In this document: piece after piece, positions 49,301 through 58,600 of the stretch
How positions within the stretch are numbered: position 1 is the stretch's first letter
Layout of the letters: each line of letters starts with the position of its first letter
From: Blastococcus sp. TF02A-26
Lineage (GTDB): Bacteria > Actinomycetota > Actinomycetes > Mycobacteriales > Geodermatophilaceae
Direction of reading: 5' to 3'
Assembly (NCBI RefSeq): GCF_003319125.1
Contig: NZ_QOHG01000016.1
Coordinates: 52,716 to 116,715, forward strand
Length of the DNA stretch: 64,000 nt
Notes under the pieces: generated by a model
Seen by the model: only the letters and a program-made list of their open reading frames with translations
The model's database searches: none
Told to the model about the DNA's origin: nothing
Made by a program: the position numbers and the translations under genes

Positions 49301-51084
49301 GGCAGCACGATGTAGCCGAGCTCCTTGCCGGGCGCCTTACGCATCACTCGGCCGACGGACTGCACGACGTCCACCTGCGAGCCACGCGGGGTGAGGAAAA
49401 GGACGGCGTCCAGCGCCGGCACGTCGACGCCCTCGGACAGGCAACGGGCGTTGGTGAGCACCCGGCACACGCCGTCCTGCGGGGTCTCCTTCAGCCAGGC
49501 CAGGTGGGTGTTGCGCTCGTGTACCCCCATCGTGCCGTCGACGTGCGCCGCTTGAATGCGCAGTCGCGGCCGGTCCTCGGGCGCGTCGATCTGCGCCCGG
49601 TCGGCGAGGTCGGGGAACGCTGCAGCCGCGGCCTTGGACGCCCTGATGTGCTGGGCGAAAGCCACGGCCGTCCGCATCGGTGTCCGATCGACGACCACAC
49701 CATCGCCGATGGTCGCCGGTCCGAAGTTCTTTGCCAGTCCGTTCCAGCAGCCGATGAGCTTCGCGGCCTGGTCCAGGGGGATCTCTCCGGCGTTGGCCAT
49801 CGCCTGCTGGAAGTTCTCCGCGACGTACTTCTCGTCGACCGCCAGCACCAGCACCTTGTAGTCGGTGAGCAGGTCGGCCTCGACCGCCTGCCCAAACCCG
49901 AGCTTGTGCAGCTCGGGGCCGAAGACCTCGACGTCGCCCATGTCGGCCAGCACCGCGTCGGCTTCGGTCGCCTTGCGCTTGACCTCGTCGCCGAACACCC
50001 GTGGGGTCGCGGTCATGTAGAGCCGCTTGGTCGCCTTGAGGGCGTCGGCGTCGTGCACCCGGACGAACGTCGACTCGTCCCCCTCGGCCAGAGTGACGCC
50101 GGTCGTGCGGTGGGCCTCGTCGCAGACGACCAGGTCGAAGCTCGGCAGACCCCGCTCCTGGGCCTGGATCACCACGTCGATCGACTGGTAGGTGGAGAAG
50201 ACCACCCGCATGCGTCCGGGAGCCTGCTCGCCCTTCTCGAAGCGAGTCAGCAAGGTCTGCGGATCGGTCGAGGCGGGCTCGGTCAGGTCGATCGGGAGCT
50301 GGTCGGCGTCGTCGGACGGCGTGCGCCGTCCGACCCGGACGTCGGAGCAGACTGCGTACGGCGCGATGTCCACCTCGGCGTTGGCCATCCACTCCCGCAG
50401 GCTCTGGCTCAGCAGCTGGATGCTCGGCACGAGAAACAGCACGGTGCCGCCCGCGCCCACCAGGTCCTCAGCGATCCGCAGGCTGGTGAAGGTCTTCCCG
50501 GTGCCGCAGGCCATCACCAGCTGGCCCCGGTCGTGCTCGGCGAGCCCGGCTCGAACGTCGTCCAGCGCCTTCTGCTGGTGCGGGCGCAGCGCCTTCTTGC
50601 CCGTCGGGACGACGACCTCCGGCGTCGTCCAGGAGAACTGGTCCCAGTCGATGGCGGCGTCGGCGAGATACCCGATGTCGACGCGCTGAGCGACGCCCCC
50701 GGCGAGCGTCTCCTCGGCGTTGGCCGACCAGCCGGCCGCGGTGTCGAACACGATCCGCCTGGTGAACTGGGCGGAGGCGGAGGCGGAGACGAACGAGTCG
50801 ATGTCGGCCTTGGCGACCGTGCGACCCGGTGCGTAAAACTTGCACTGGATCGCGGTGAGCCCGCCGTCGTCGGCGTTCGCAGCGACCAGGTCGATGCCGG
50901 TGTCCGGCCGGCCGGCGCGCTCGGGCCAGTCCGACCACAGCCAGACGTCGGAAAACCGCGACTTCCACTCGGGGTCGGAGGTCAGGTAGGCCCTAATCAG
51001 TCGCTCGAACTTGCTGCCCTTGTCCCGCTCGTCCAGCGCTTCGCTGCGCAGCCGGTCCAGGACAGCGTGGATCGTCCCCGTCAC
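46306..51084 (-). CDS. Type ISP restriction-modification enzyme (single polypeptide)
   Basis: A 1592-aa nuclease-translocase-methyltransferase. N-terminal Mrr-like nuclease with E27, D65 in 'DTGIDLVAA' and 'QCK' (80-82); SF2 helicase with 'MACGTGKTF' (191-199) and 'CDEAHRT' (321-327); methyltransferase with 'DPFTGTGTFLVRL' near residue 888 and catalytic 'NPPYSSG' near 995; then a target-recognition region. Order and length match the LlaGI/LlaBIII Type ISP class. GTG at 51082-51084 ('VTGTIHAVLDRLRSEAL') is the family-like start; the open frame upstream to 51249 is not. One protein modifies self DNA and cuts foreign DNA. It is the main defence gene of the island. Confidence 0.93.
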   Translation of the reverse strand: MTGTIHAVLDRLRSEALDERDKGSKFERLIRAYLTSDPEWKSRFSDVWLWSDWPERAGRPDTGIDLVAANADDGGLTAIQCKFYAPGRTVAKADIDSFVSASASAQFTRRIVFDTAAGWSANAEETLAGGVAQRVDIGYLADAAIDWDQFSWTTPEVVVPTGKKALRPHQQKALDDVRAGLAEHDRGQLVMACGTGKTFTSLRIAEDLVGAGGTVLFLVPSIQLLSQSLREWMANAEVDIAPYAVCSDVRVGRRTPSDDADQLPIDLTEPASTDPQTLLTRFEKGEQAPGRMRVVFSTYQSIDVVIQAQERGLPSFDLVVCDEAHRTTGVTLAEGDESTFVRVHDADALKATKRLYMTATPRVFGDEVKRKATEADAVLADMGDVEVFGPELHKLGFGQAVEADLLTDYKVLVLAVDEKYVAENFQQAMANAGEIPLDQAAKLIGCWNGLAKNFGPATIGDGVVVDRTPMRTAVAFAQHIRASKAAAAAFPDLADRAQIDAPEDRPRLRIQAAHVDGTMGVHERNTHLAWLKETPQDGVCRVLTNARCLSEGVDVPALDAVLFLTPRGSQVDVVQSVGRVMRKAPGKELGYIVLPVVVPSGIAPEEALRDNERYKVVWQVLQALRSHDDRFHAMVNQIELNKRKPDTIEVVTITGPTDGDGVTVPDPDQPTRKTTEQLLMEFPADEFRDAMYARIVAKVGERRYWETWAKDIADIAAAHVTRIKGLLAKPGPAADEFEHFVAGLRGNLNDSITDDAAIDMLAQHLITRPVFEALFAHSSFLAGNPVARTMENMLAVLDAHAVGVENETLEGFYDTVRKRVAGVDNAAGKQRVLVELYDKFFATAFPKTVAKLGIVYTPVEIVDFILRSADEVLRAEFGQGLTDEGVHVLDPFTGTGTFLVRLLQSGLIEPHDLARKYANELHANEILLLAYYIAAANIETTFEDLEGTPQPFPGLVLTDSFQSWEDGDQQDIDVMPENNERLERQKQLPIQVIIGNPPYSSGQDSANDDNANEKYPTLDAAIRDTYAARSTATNKNSLYDSYIRAIKWATLRIQDRGIVAFVTNGGFLDSNTADGMRKTLAEEFSAIHVFNLRGNQRTSGEDSRREGGKVFGSGSRATVAITILVKEPAATGPASVHYTDVGDYLTREEKLATVAEVGSIGSLTPVVIIANEHGDWVHQRTDDFDRFLPVEDVFAVQSGGLKTNRDPWCYSFGPHVVEANMRRLVSTYEADRAAGRSSSNATRDDKLISWNRSLLADLDRRRERRFEEDRVVTSVYRPFTKQAVYFSRALNDMVYRLYELFPAPQASNLGIYQVGAGSDVPFSVLSLDCLPNLHVTGAGSGGKFFARWRYEKVDESGMFDVHQGEVVDGYRRIDNITDEALAAFSAAYPDESLSKDDIFNYVYGLLHSPEYRETYAADLKKMLPRIPFAMDFRAFVDAGKQLAELHLGYETVEPYPLEGLDVPGPGGEADYAFFAVRDKKMAVGKPTAEQKAAGLRHDRSVIHYNDRITLRGIPEEAYRYMLGSRSAIEWIIDRYWVKTDKASGIVNDPNDWSREVGDPRYIVDLLARVVTVSLETIRVVDSLPPLDVRHDA

Positions 51085-51508
51085 GCTTCGTATCTTGCCC
51101 GACAGAACCCGCAGACAGGGTTGCCCGTCCGGACGAGTCCTCCCGGCGTAGCGCGCGAGATCGACAGAGCCCTCGTCCGCCGCCGTTGCCCCACGGTCGA
51201 CGACCACCTCCCCAGCCCCGTCACGCGTCAGGCACCCGAGGCTCCGCAACTCGTGGTGACGGGTTCCCTAACGTGCCTACTGCATTGGACGGCGCACTCG
51301 ACGACGGTCCACGACCGCGAGTTGATTAGACGGGCTGCCGGCTGGAACTCGGGACCCCGACACCGCGAGGCCGGCCTGACGTTCACCGACGTCCGCCGAA
51401 GTGCGAAAAGGACTGATGAGCGCTGGGTTACCGCTTTGCCGGACGATGGCGAACGAGCGCGAATCAAAATCAATTGAAGACAACTGCAACCACGATCGAA
51501 TGAGCCAA
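51085..51508. other. Gene-free stretch between the Type ISP gene and the 478-aa gene
   Basis: 424 bp with uneven composition; the part at about 51400-51508 is clearly AT-richer than the chromosome. It probably holds the Type ISP promoter. Short open frames here show no third-position GC bias and I call none of them. Confidence 0.5.
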
Positions 51509-52945
51509 TTAATCGACCACATCGTCGTCGATGGTTGCGAGTAAGCCATCGCCGTCGACCCTCAGATAGTGCAACTGCTCCTCGCTGAGAGGCTGCACTA
51601 GCGGGAGGGCGGACTCCAGCATCTCGGGCAGACGAAACTTCGCACCCGTCCTACCCTGAGCGCGAGACTCCTTTAGATCGCAGATAATCTCGCGCCCACT
51701 GCTCATGGGAATAGCGACCGAAACAGCAGTGGCATTGTTTTCAAGCGGCTCCGTGAGCTCAAGCAATAGCGTGTCGCCGGAAGCCCTCGCCGGCTCGGCC
51801 GGACGAAACGCCAATGCAGCCCCAGACGATGCGATGAACCGCATCTCCGAGAACGTCAGATCCCGATCGTTCAAACGATCGAGTAGCACTCTGATGCCCA
51901 ATCCGCCACTGTTACGGGCTTGGCCTATAGCGTTGAGTTGACCCGTGTCCGCGACAAATCCGACTCGGAAGTCATGCGCCTGGAGTCCCAGATATCCCTC
52001 GCGGGCATACCACCGCAACTCATCGGTGCCCAGGAAAGGGTTTCCGTCATCCGTGACGGCGAAGCCGCGCCCCCGGAGTCGCGGAAGCGCCTGCTGTACA
52101 AGGCTCTGAAATCGCTGCGACTCGGGTGGCACTGAGAGTCGAACGAGTTCGGAGAGATCGAGCCGCGCAGCGACTCGACTCCAGAACCCATCGTCCCCGA
52201 CCTCGCCGAGATCAAGCAGAAACTGCAGGCTGTCAACGGTCAGCGGCCCACCCACCCCTGTCGCCCCAGGGAAGGAAAACTCGGACCCGCCACCGCCGAT
52301 CCAGACCGCCTGTAGTAGGCGGGTGATTGCAGTAGCTTCTCCAAGACGGACAAGATTTTCGATGCTCTGAACAGCAGCCTGCGTTGAGTCCACATCGGAT
52401 GACTGGGCACCCTCATAGCCCAGTTCCACCGTACGACTGGCGGTACGGGCTCGATCTTCATCGAGCAAGCCTCGGCCGCCTCGAACGACAGCCTGCGAGA
52501 AGAGTCGACCAACCACAGAAGCGTGTTGCCCAGAGCGCAGTTCAGTCAAAGAACCAGGCGTGGCCACCATGGCATCTCGACTTGTCGCAGCCTCATTTAG
52601 CAGTTCTTCCAGCGGGCCATCGCCATCATCCGTATCCGTCGACACCAGCTCGGCGAGAGGGAGCAGTAGCGGCGCGTCAGAAGCCAGCCAACCCAGATCG
52701 TCTATCAGGGAGATTTCTCGACTATCCGTCCGAATGAACACCTGACGAGAACCACTTGACGACCCTGTCCACCGCAGGACCAGATCTGGGGCAAAGCTAT
52801 GATTGAAGTATTGCGTCTTCTCGATCGTCAGACTTTCGTCGGTCTCCCGAAGATAATTTACTACCGCCGTCTTGATGGCTTCAACGTTCTGTTCGGGATT
52901 TTCCGAGTCGAGATTTGCCAAAGTGGACTGCAGGCCGTTCTCCAT
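51509..52945 (-). CDS. Unrecognised 478-aa protein, second gene of a defence-like operon
   Basis: I do not recognise this protein. It has an N-terminal alpha/beta part ('SLTIEKTQYFNHSFAPDLVLRW', 'RQVFIRTDSREISLIDDLGWLASDAP', residues about 38-95) that may be a degenerate restriction-nuclease-like fold without the E-x-K pair. A long helical middle follows, then a beta-rich C-terminal part ('ALAFRPAEPARASGDTLLLELTEPLENNATAVSVAIPM'). No membrane segment, P-loop or metal motif is evident. Base composition is well below the chromosome and codon use is less GC-biased, which suggests transfer. Its ATG overlaps the stop of the nuclease-like gene by one base (TAATG), so the two are coupled and probably form one system. 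Confidence 0.8.
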   Translation of the reverse strand: MENGLQSTLANLDSENPEQNVEAIKTAVVNYLRETDESLTIEKTQYFNHSFAPDLVLRWTGSSSGSRQVFIRTDSREISLIDDLGWLASDAPLLLPLAELVSTDTDDGDGPLEELLNEAATSRDAMVATPGSLTELRSGQHASVVGRLFSQAVVRGGRGLLDEDRARTASRTVELGYEGAQSSDVDSTQAAVQSIENLVRLGEATAITRLLQAVWIGGGGSEFSFPGATGVGGPLTVDSLQFLLDLGEVGDDGFWSRVAARLDLSELVRLSVPPESQRFQSLVQQALPRLRGRGFAVTDDGNPFLGTDELRWYAREGYLGLQAHDFRVGFVADTGQLNAIGQARNSGGLGIRVLLDRLNDRDLTFSEMRFIASSGAALAFRPAEPARASGDTLLLELTEPLENNATAVSVAIPMSSGREIICDLKESRAQGRTGAKFRLPEMLESALPLVQPLSEEQLHYLRVDGDGLLATIDDDVVD

Positions 52946-53553
52946 TAAACGTCCTCCTCCTCAGTCTCTCGCTGCAAGATCCACCCGCGGTGCTTCTTCG
53001 ACACGACAAGCTCTTCTTGCTTATCCGAGAGGACGATTAACCAAAGTTTGTCTGCAACTTGCTTGACCACGTCGGTGTCGATCAGCGCCCTAGCCTCGTC
53101 CTCACCCTCGAGGTCGAACACTCTCTTGCGGTTCTTGGGTTTCAATAGGCCGTCAACGACAGCCTTCTCCGTGAGCTGATCCGACCAGTTGTCGGCTCGA
53201 AAGGGAGACCACGTGATGTACATGTAGTGGTCGGCCAGTCGGGGATGATCACGACTGAGGACGTAGCATTGCGCTACAAACTTATCGTAATGTGTTCCTT
53301 GATCACGGGCGTTGTCGTACATTTTTGACTCCGCCACGAACAACTGATTATCGAAGGTGTCGCCTCGCATGATGCCGCCGAGGTCGAATGAAAACGGTTG
53401 GCCACCGTAGGGCCACTCGAAGGACAGGCGACCCACAGCCACCCTGTCCGCATTTGTCCAGGACTTGGCGACCCGTGTGGTGGCGTCGAGCCATCGCCTA
53501 GCCCGACGGGTGCCGTCCTCTCCCTTACGATGGTTGTCCTCCCCGACGGTCAC
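52945..53553 (-). CDS. PD-(D/E)XK-like nuclease, first gene of the two-gene operon
   Basis: A 202-aa protein with a restriction-endonuclease-like pattern: an N-terminal helix 'HRKGEDGTRRARRWLDATTRV' (possible catalytic Glu), then 'PFSFDLGGIMRG' (Asp) and 'NQLFVAESKMYDNARDQGTHYDKFVAQCYV', with the E-x-K triad 'ESK' and following Tyr-rich helix. This order fits a PD-(D/E)XK core. GTG at 53551-53553 is chosen because similarity to the fold begins there; the frame extends to 53595 with another start. It is coupled to the 478-aa gene and lies upstream of the Type ISP gene on the same strand. The target is unknown. Confidence 0.72.
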   Translation of the reverse strand: MTVGEDNHRKGEDGTRRARRWLDATTRVAKSWTNADRVAVGRLSFEWPYGGQPFSFDLGGIMRGDTFDNQLFVAESKMYDNARDQGTHYDKFVAQCYVLSRDHPRLADHYMYITWSPFRADNWSDQLTEKAVVDGLLKPKNRKRVFDLEGEDEARALIDTDVVKQVADKLWLIVLSDKQEELVVSKKHRGWILQRETEEEDV

Positions 53554-54080
53554 GGGCGAATCTAAGCAGCCGCCGCTGACCTGCCAGCCAGCCACCCGGT
53601 CGGCTCGGTTCCGTCAAGATCACGGCTGCCGTCGGCGCCTGCGCGAATCCGCGCCTGCGCGCCGCCTGTGCGACGTGCCAGTGTCTGTTGAGCCAGTCGG
53701 CCGACAGCGTCCTGTCCTATGTCGGGCCGGCTGGCAATGGGGACAGCGTTACCCAAGAGCACGGGTTCTGGCCTCGGGCATGACCTGCCTTGCATCCGCG
53801 GATCGACATCTCCCGAGCGCCGCCACCCCCAGGACCGCTATGCGACCGTCAGCCAGTAGCTCATCGCGAGCCCGTCCGCTCTACACGCGCCCAGCGCGAA
53901 CCGCCTCAAGGTCACGGACCGACACACGTCTTGCATCTGCGGTAATAGGCCCCGCTCCGTCACCGATGGCGGAGTGCTCGCGGGCGTCACCGGCGAGGCT
54001 CGACGTCTTGCTGCCCGTCGCGATCCTGAGTGGCTTTCGCAATGAGTGCCCGCCGGTGACGTCTGTCGGGGTTCGGGTGG
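53554..54080. other. Gene-poor stretch left of the IS110 element
   Basis: About 530 bp holding the presumed promoter of the nuclease operon. Short open frames on both strands run through it, but none shows a convincing start, length or coding bias. It may contain remnants; I call nothing. Confidence 0.45.
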
Positions 54081-55390
54081 TTGACGCCTGATAGGAGCCT
54101 CGGGCCGCGGCAGCCCGCAGATGCATGCGCTCCGCCCGTACACCGGCTTTCGCGAGCTCCTCGAACGCTGGAAGGAGTCGCGTGCTCGCCGGAATCGACA
54201 CCCACAAGGACACCCTCGCGGTGGCCGTCATCGACCTCGCCGGCCGCTCGGTGCTCGTCACCGAGCTGGCCAACACCGAGGCCGGCTTCGACGCCCTCGA
54301 GGAACTGGTCAAGGAGCACTCGGTGGCCCGGGTCGGCATCGAGGGTTCGGGCAACTACGGCCGCGGCGCCGCCATTCGACTGGTGCTCGTCGGCGGACTG
54401 GAGGTCGTCGAGGTGCCGCCGAGCCTGACCGCTCGGGAACGCTCGGGCCGGCCCGGTGCCGGCAAGACCGACCCCGGCGACGCGGTCGCCATCGCCCGGC
54501 TCACCGCCCGCGAGACCGGCCTGCCCCCGGTCCGCCTGGCCGTCGGGCAAGCCGCTGACCTGCGAGCGCTGGCCGACTACCGCGCCCAGCTGGTCGCCGA
54601 GCGCACCGCGCTGGCCAGCCGCACCCACGCCGAGCTGCACGGCCTGCTGCCCGGCTACCAGGACCGGGTGCCGCGACTGACCGCGCCGACGTTCATCGCC
54701 GCCGCCACCGATCTGCTCGCCGGCGACACCAGCGTCCGCGCGACCCTGACCCGCCGCCGGTTGGTCCGGCTGGCAGAGCTGACTGCAGAAATCCAGGAGG
54801 TCCACGGCCTCATCACCGACGCGGTCCAGCAGGTGAAGACCGGGCTGACCGACCTCTACGGCCTGGGCCCGGTCAGCGCCGCGACGATCCTCGGCGAGGT
54901 CGCCGACATCCGCCGCTACCGCTCCCGGCACGCCTTCGCCGCCGCCAACGGCACCGCCCCGATCCCGGCCTCCTCCGGACGAACCAGCCGGCATCGGCTC
55001 AACCGCTCCGGTAACCGACAGCTCAACCGGGTGCTCTACACCATGGCGATCACCCAAATCCGCGCCGACACCGAAGGACGCGCCTACTACCTGCGCAAGC
55101 GCGCCGAAGGCAAGACCGGCCGCGAAGCCCTGCGCTGCCTGAAACGACGCCTCTCCGACGTCGTCTACCGAACCCTGCACGAAGACCTGGCGACTACCGC
55201 CCCGCCGGTGATGACCGGCTGAGGACGGTGAGTGCGGCAGCGACAAAACGGACGCGTCTCTACGGCCGAAGCCAGCTGCGCGACAGGCTCCCAGTCCCAG
55301 ACCTGCTCTTCGCTGCGGTCAGTCCACCGCACCCACCGCCGACTCGGACGCTACGCCCGAGCCGCCTTGACACATAGGAGCTCATTTCGG
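54081..55390 (+). mobile_element. IS110-family insertion sequence, ends approximate
   Basis: The element contains one intact transposase. No clear terminal inverted repeats are visible, as is normal for this family. Both flanks carry TTGAC followed by ATAGGAGC (TTGACGCCTGATAGGAGC at 54081-54098; TTGACACATAGGAGC at 55367-55381), which I use as approximate limits. The right non-coding end (55223-55366) has two hairpins (55315-55330 and 55342-55362) and could encode a bridge RNA; TTGACA at 55367 would supply the -35 of the junction promoter in a circular form. The boundaries are inference. Confidence 0.6.
54182..55222 (+). CDS. IS110-family transposase
   Basis: A 346-aa DEDD-type transposase. 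N-terminal RuvC-like domain with 'LAGIDTHKDTLAVAV' (first Asp), 'VGIEGSGNYGRG' (Glu) and 'GKTDPGDAVAIARLTA' (two Asp); C-terminal Transposase_20 domain with 'LYGLGPVSAATILGEVADIRRY' and the catalytic-serine region 'TAPIPASSGRTSRHRLNRSGNRQLN'. GTG at 54182 has GGAAGGAG 4 nt upstream (54170-54177). All key residues are present and there is no frameshift, so it is probably active. It is inserted between the nuclease operon and the relaxase. Confidence 0.95.
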   Translation: MLAGIDTHKDTLAVAVIDLAGRSVLVTELANTEAGFDALEELVKEHSVARVGIEGSGNYGRGAAIRLVLVGGLEVVEVPPSLTARERSGRPGAGKTDPGDAVAIARLTARETGLPPVRLAVGQAADLRALADYRAQLVAERTALASRTHAELHGLLPGYQDRVPRLTAPTFIAAATDLLAGDTSVRATLTRRRLVRLAELTAEIQEVHGLITDAVQQVKTGLTDLYGLGPVSAATILGEVADIRRYRSRHAFAAANGTAPIPASSGRTSRHRLNRSGNRQLNRVLYTMAITQIRADTEGRAYYLRKRAEGKTGREALRCLKRRLSDVVYRTLHEDLATTAPPVMTG

Positions 55391-55650
55391 CCAGTCGCCC
55401 GTCCCGGCGCTCAGCCGGGCAAGCAACAGGCGGACAGCTCATGTAGCTGACAAGGCGCTGGCGTCCGCGGTAGGTCGCGGTGCGGAGTTCGTGAGGGGTG
55501 GCCTCGTGCGTGCTGCCCAGGGATCGGCGTGGCTGAGGGATGCCGTCGACGCGAGCGACGGGGGCTCCATCCCGGAGTTCCGCGGGACCTGGCTACTGGA
55601 GAAGTGCGGCAGCCGTAGTGGAGTCCGCCTTTCTACGGTCCGCGGCCGTG
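55391..55650. other. Leader of the relaxase gene; possible oriT region
   Basis: 260 bp between the IS and the relaxase start. MobF origins of transfer usually lie just upstream of the relaxase, so oriT may be here, but only short imperfect repeats (for example TCCGC/GCGGA near 55465-55485) are visible. I cannot place a nick site. Confidence 0.35.
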
Positions 55651-58600
55651 ATGACGCTGCACAAGTTGACGGCCGGGGACGGCTACACCTACCTCACCCG
55701 GCAGGTCGCAGCGTTCGACGCGACGGAGCGGGGTCACACGGGCCTGGGTGATTACTACTCCCAGCGCGGGGAGTCCCCTGGAAGGTGGGCCGGCAACGGC
55801 CTGGCCGGGTTCAGCGGCGTGAGCGCCGGTCAGCCCGTCGCCGAAGACCAGATGAAGTTGCTCTTCGGGGAGGGGCGGCATCCCGACGCGCTGCGGCTCG
55901 AGAGGGAGGCCCTGGCCCGGGGACAGGCGCCGCAGGAGGCGCGGGCGGCAGCAGCCTTAGGGCGGGCCTTCTACCTCTTCACTCCTCAAGCCGACGGCTT
56001 CCGAGCCCGCTGTTCAGAGGAGTTCGCCGCGTTCAATACTGCCCGCGGGCAGCCGCCCACAGCGCCGGTCCCGGACGGCGACCGAGCGAGGATCCGCAGC
56101 GACCTAGCCCGGGTCATGTTCGCCGAGGCCTACGGCCGCGCGCCACGCGATGCCCGCGAGCTGTCGGGGTTCCTCGCTCGGGTGTCGCGGCCGGCAACGA
56201 CAGCGGTGGCTGGCTACGACCTCACCTTCTCCCCCGTCAAGTCGGTGTCGGCGTTGTGGGCTCTGGCGCCGCGGGAGGTGGCCGAGCAGGTCGAGGCCGC
56301 CCACGCCGCCGCGGTCGCCGACGCCCTGTCCTGGCTGGAAGCCAACGCGTCTTTCACCCGGCTGGGGACGGACGGGGTGCGGCAGGTGGAGACCACCGGG
56401 TTGATCGCCGCGGTGTTCACTCACCGCGACTCCCGCGCCGGCGATCCCGATCTGCACAGCCATGTGGCGGTGAGCAACAAGGTGCAGACCCGCGACGGGC
56501 ACTGGCGGGCTCTGGACGGGCGGGTGCTGCACAAGGCCGCCGTCGCCGCCTCCGAGCGCTACGACACCCGGCTAGAGGCCCACCTCGTCACCCGCTTGAG
56601 GCTCCGGTTCGCCGACCGTCCTGGCGCCACCCCGGGACGGCGGACGGTGCGCGAGATCGTCGGCATGGAGGCCGCCCTCCTGACGGCGTGGTCGTCGCGG
56701 CGTCGGGACATCGACGCCCGCCGCGCGGTGCTGGCCGGCGACTTCCAGCGCGACCACGGCCGGCCGCCGACGGCGGTGGAGGCGATCGCACTGGCGCAGC
56801 AGGCCACGCTGGAGACACGCGGCCCCAAGCACGAGCCGCGCTCGCTCACCGAGCAGCGGGCCGCCTGGCGGCGAGAGGCCGCCGCCGTCCTCGGCGGGCC
56901 CGACCGCATCACCCGGATGCTCGGTCGCGTACTGGGCGCGCGAGGGTCCCCGCGCCCGGGGGTTACCGGGGCTTGGGTCCGGTCGGCCGCCGTCCGGGTG
57001 CTGAGCACCGTCTCGGAGGCGCGGGCCACCTGGCAGGTCTGGCACGTGCGCGCCGAGGCCGAGCGATTGGTGCGCGGCGCCGCACTGGCACCGGACGACG
57101 TTGACGTCGCGGTCACCCGGGTCACCGAGGGGGCGCTCTCCCTCGCTCTGTCTGTTCCGCTTGGTGAGTCGGAGCCGGTGGTCGAGCCGCCGGAGCTGCG
57201 CCGCTCGGACGGGGCCAGCGTCTACACCGTCGCCGGTGCCCGGCTCTACACCAGCAAGGCCGTGCTGGACGCCGAGGCACTACTCATGGGAGCCGCCGGC
57301 CGCAGCGACGGACGACGCGCCGATCCGGCCACCGTGGAGCTCGCGCTGCTGGAAGCCGCCGCCAATGGCGCCGATCTCAATCCCGGCCAGGCGCAGCTGG
57401 TGCGCGAGCTGGCCGGTAGCGGCGCCCGGGTGCAGTTGGCCCTCGCCCCGGCCGGCGCGGGCAAAACGACCGCGCTGGCGACCCTGGCCCGCGCCTGGAC
57501 CGCCGGCGGCGGGAAGGTGCTCGGCCTGGCGCCGTCGGCCGTGGCCACCGCCGGGCTGCGCGACTCCTTGAAGGCTCCGTGCGACACGCTGGCCAAGCTC
57601 ATCTGGTGCCTCGACGCCGAGCAGGCACCCGACTGGATGGCCGGCATCGGCCCGTCCACGCTTGTGGTCGTCGATGAGGCCGGCATGGCCGGCACTCGGG
57701 AGCTGGCCCGCGCGGTCGAGTACGTCTTGGGGCGAGGCGGGTCGGTGCGGCTGGCCGGCGATCATCAGCAGTTGACCTCGGTTGCCGCTGGCGGCGTGCT
57801 GGCCGAGATCGCCGCCACCCACGGCGCTGTCACCCTCACCCAGTTGGTGCGCTTCACCGACGCGGCCGAGGCCGCGGCCACCGTCGCCGTCCGGGACGGC
57901 GACACCCTCGGGCTGGGCTTCTACCTCGACTCCGGCCGGGTGCACGTCGGGGACCTGGCCGCCTGCGCCGAGCAGGCCTACGCCGCCTGGGCGGCCGACT
58001 CCGCCCGCGGCATGGACGCACTGCTGCTGGCCGCCACGCGGGACCTGGTCACACAGCTGAACCAGCGGGCGCAGGCCGACCGGCTGGCAGGCGCTGCCTC
58101 CTCCCCGGGCGCAGAGGTCGAGCTGGCCGACGGCACCCGCGCCGGCACCGGGGACCCGGTCATCACCCGCGCCAACAACCGGCGGCTACCGATCACCGCC
58201 ACCGAGTGGGTGAAGAACGGTGACCGCTTCACCGTCCAGGGCGTCGGCCGGGACGGCGCACTCGACGTCGTCCACACCGGCACCGGACGGCGGATCACCC
58301 TGCCGGCGGGCTACGTCGCCGAGCACGTGCAGCTCGGCTACGCGACCACGGTGCACGGCGCCCAGGGCGTCACCGCCGACGTCTGCCACACCGTGCTCAC
58401 CGGCGGCGAGTCGCGACAGCTGCTCTACGTCGCGCTCTCCCGCGGGCGCGTCGCCAACCACCTGTACGTGGCCACCGTCGGCGATGGCGATCCGCACAGC
58501 ATCGTCACCCCCGCCGCCGTGTCACCGCCCACCGCCACTGACCTGCTGGCCGGCATGCTGGCCCGTGACGGCGCCCAGACGTCCGCGGCCGGCGCCCGCC

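Noticed and set aside
53881..54354. Minus-strand 157-aa open frame across the left end of the IS
   Set aside because: It overlaps the transposase start antisense and shows no coding bias outside it.
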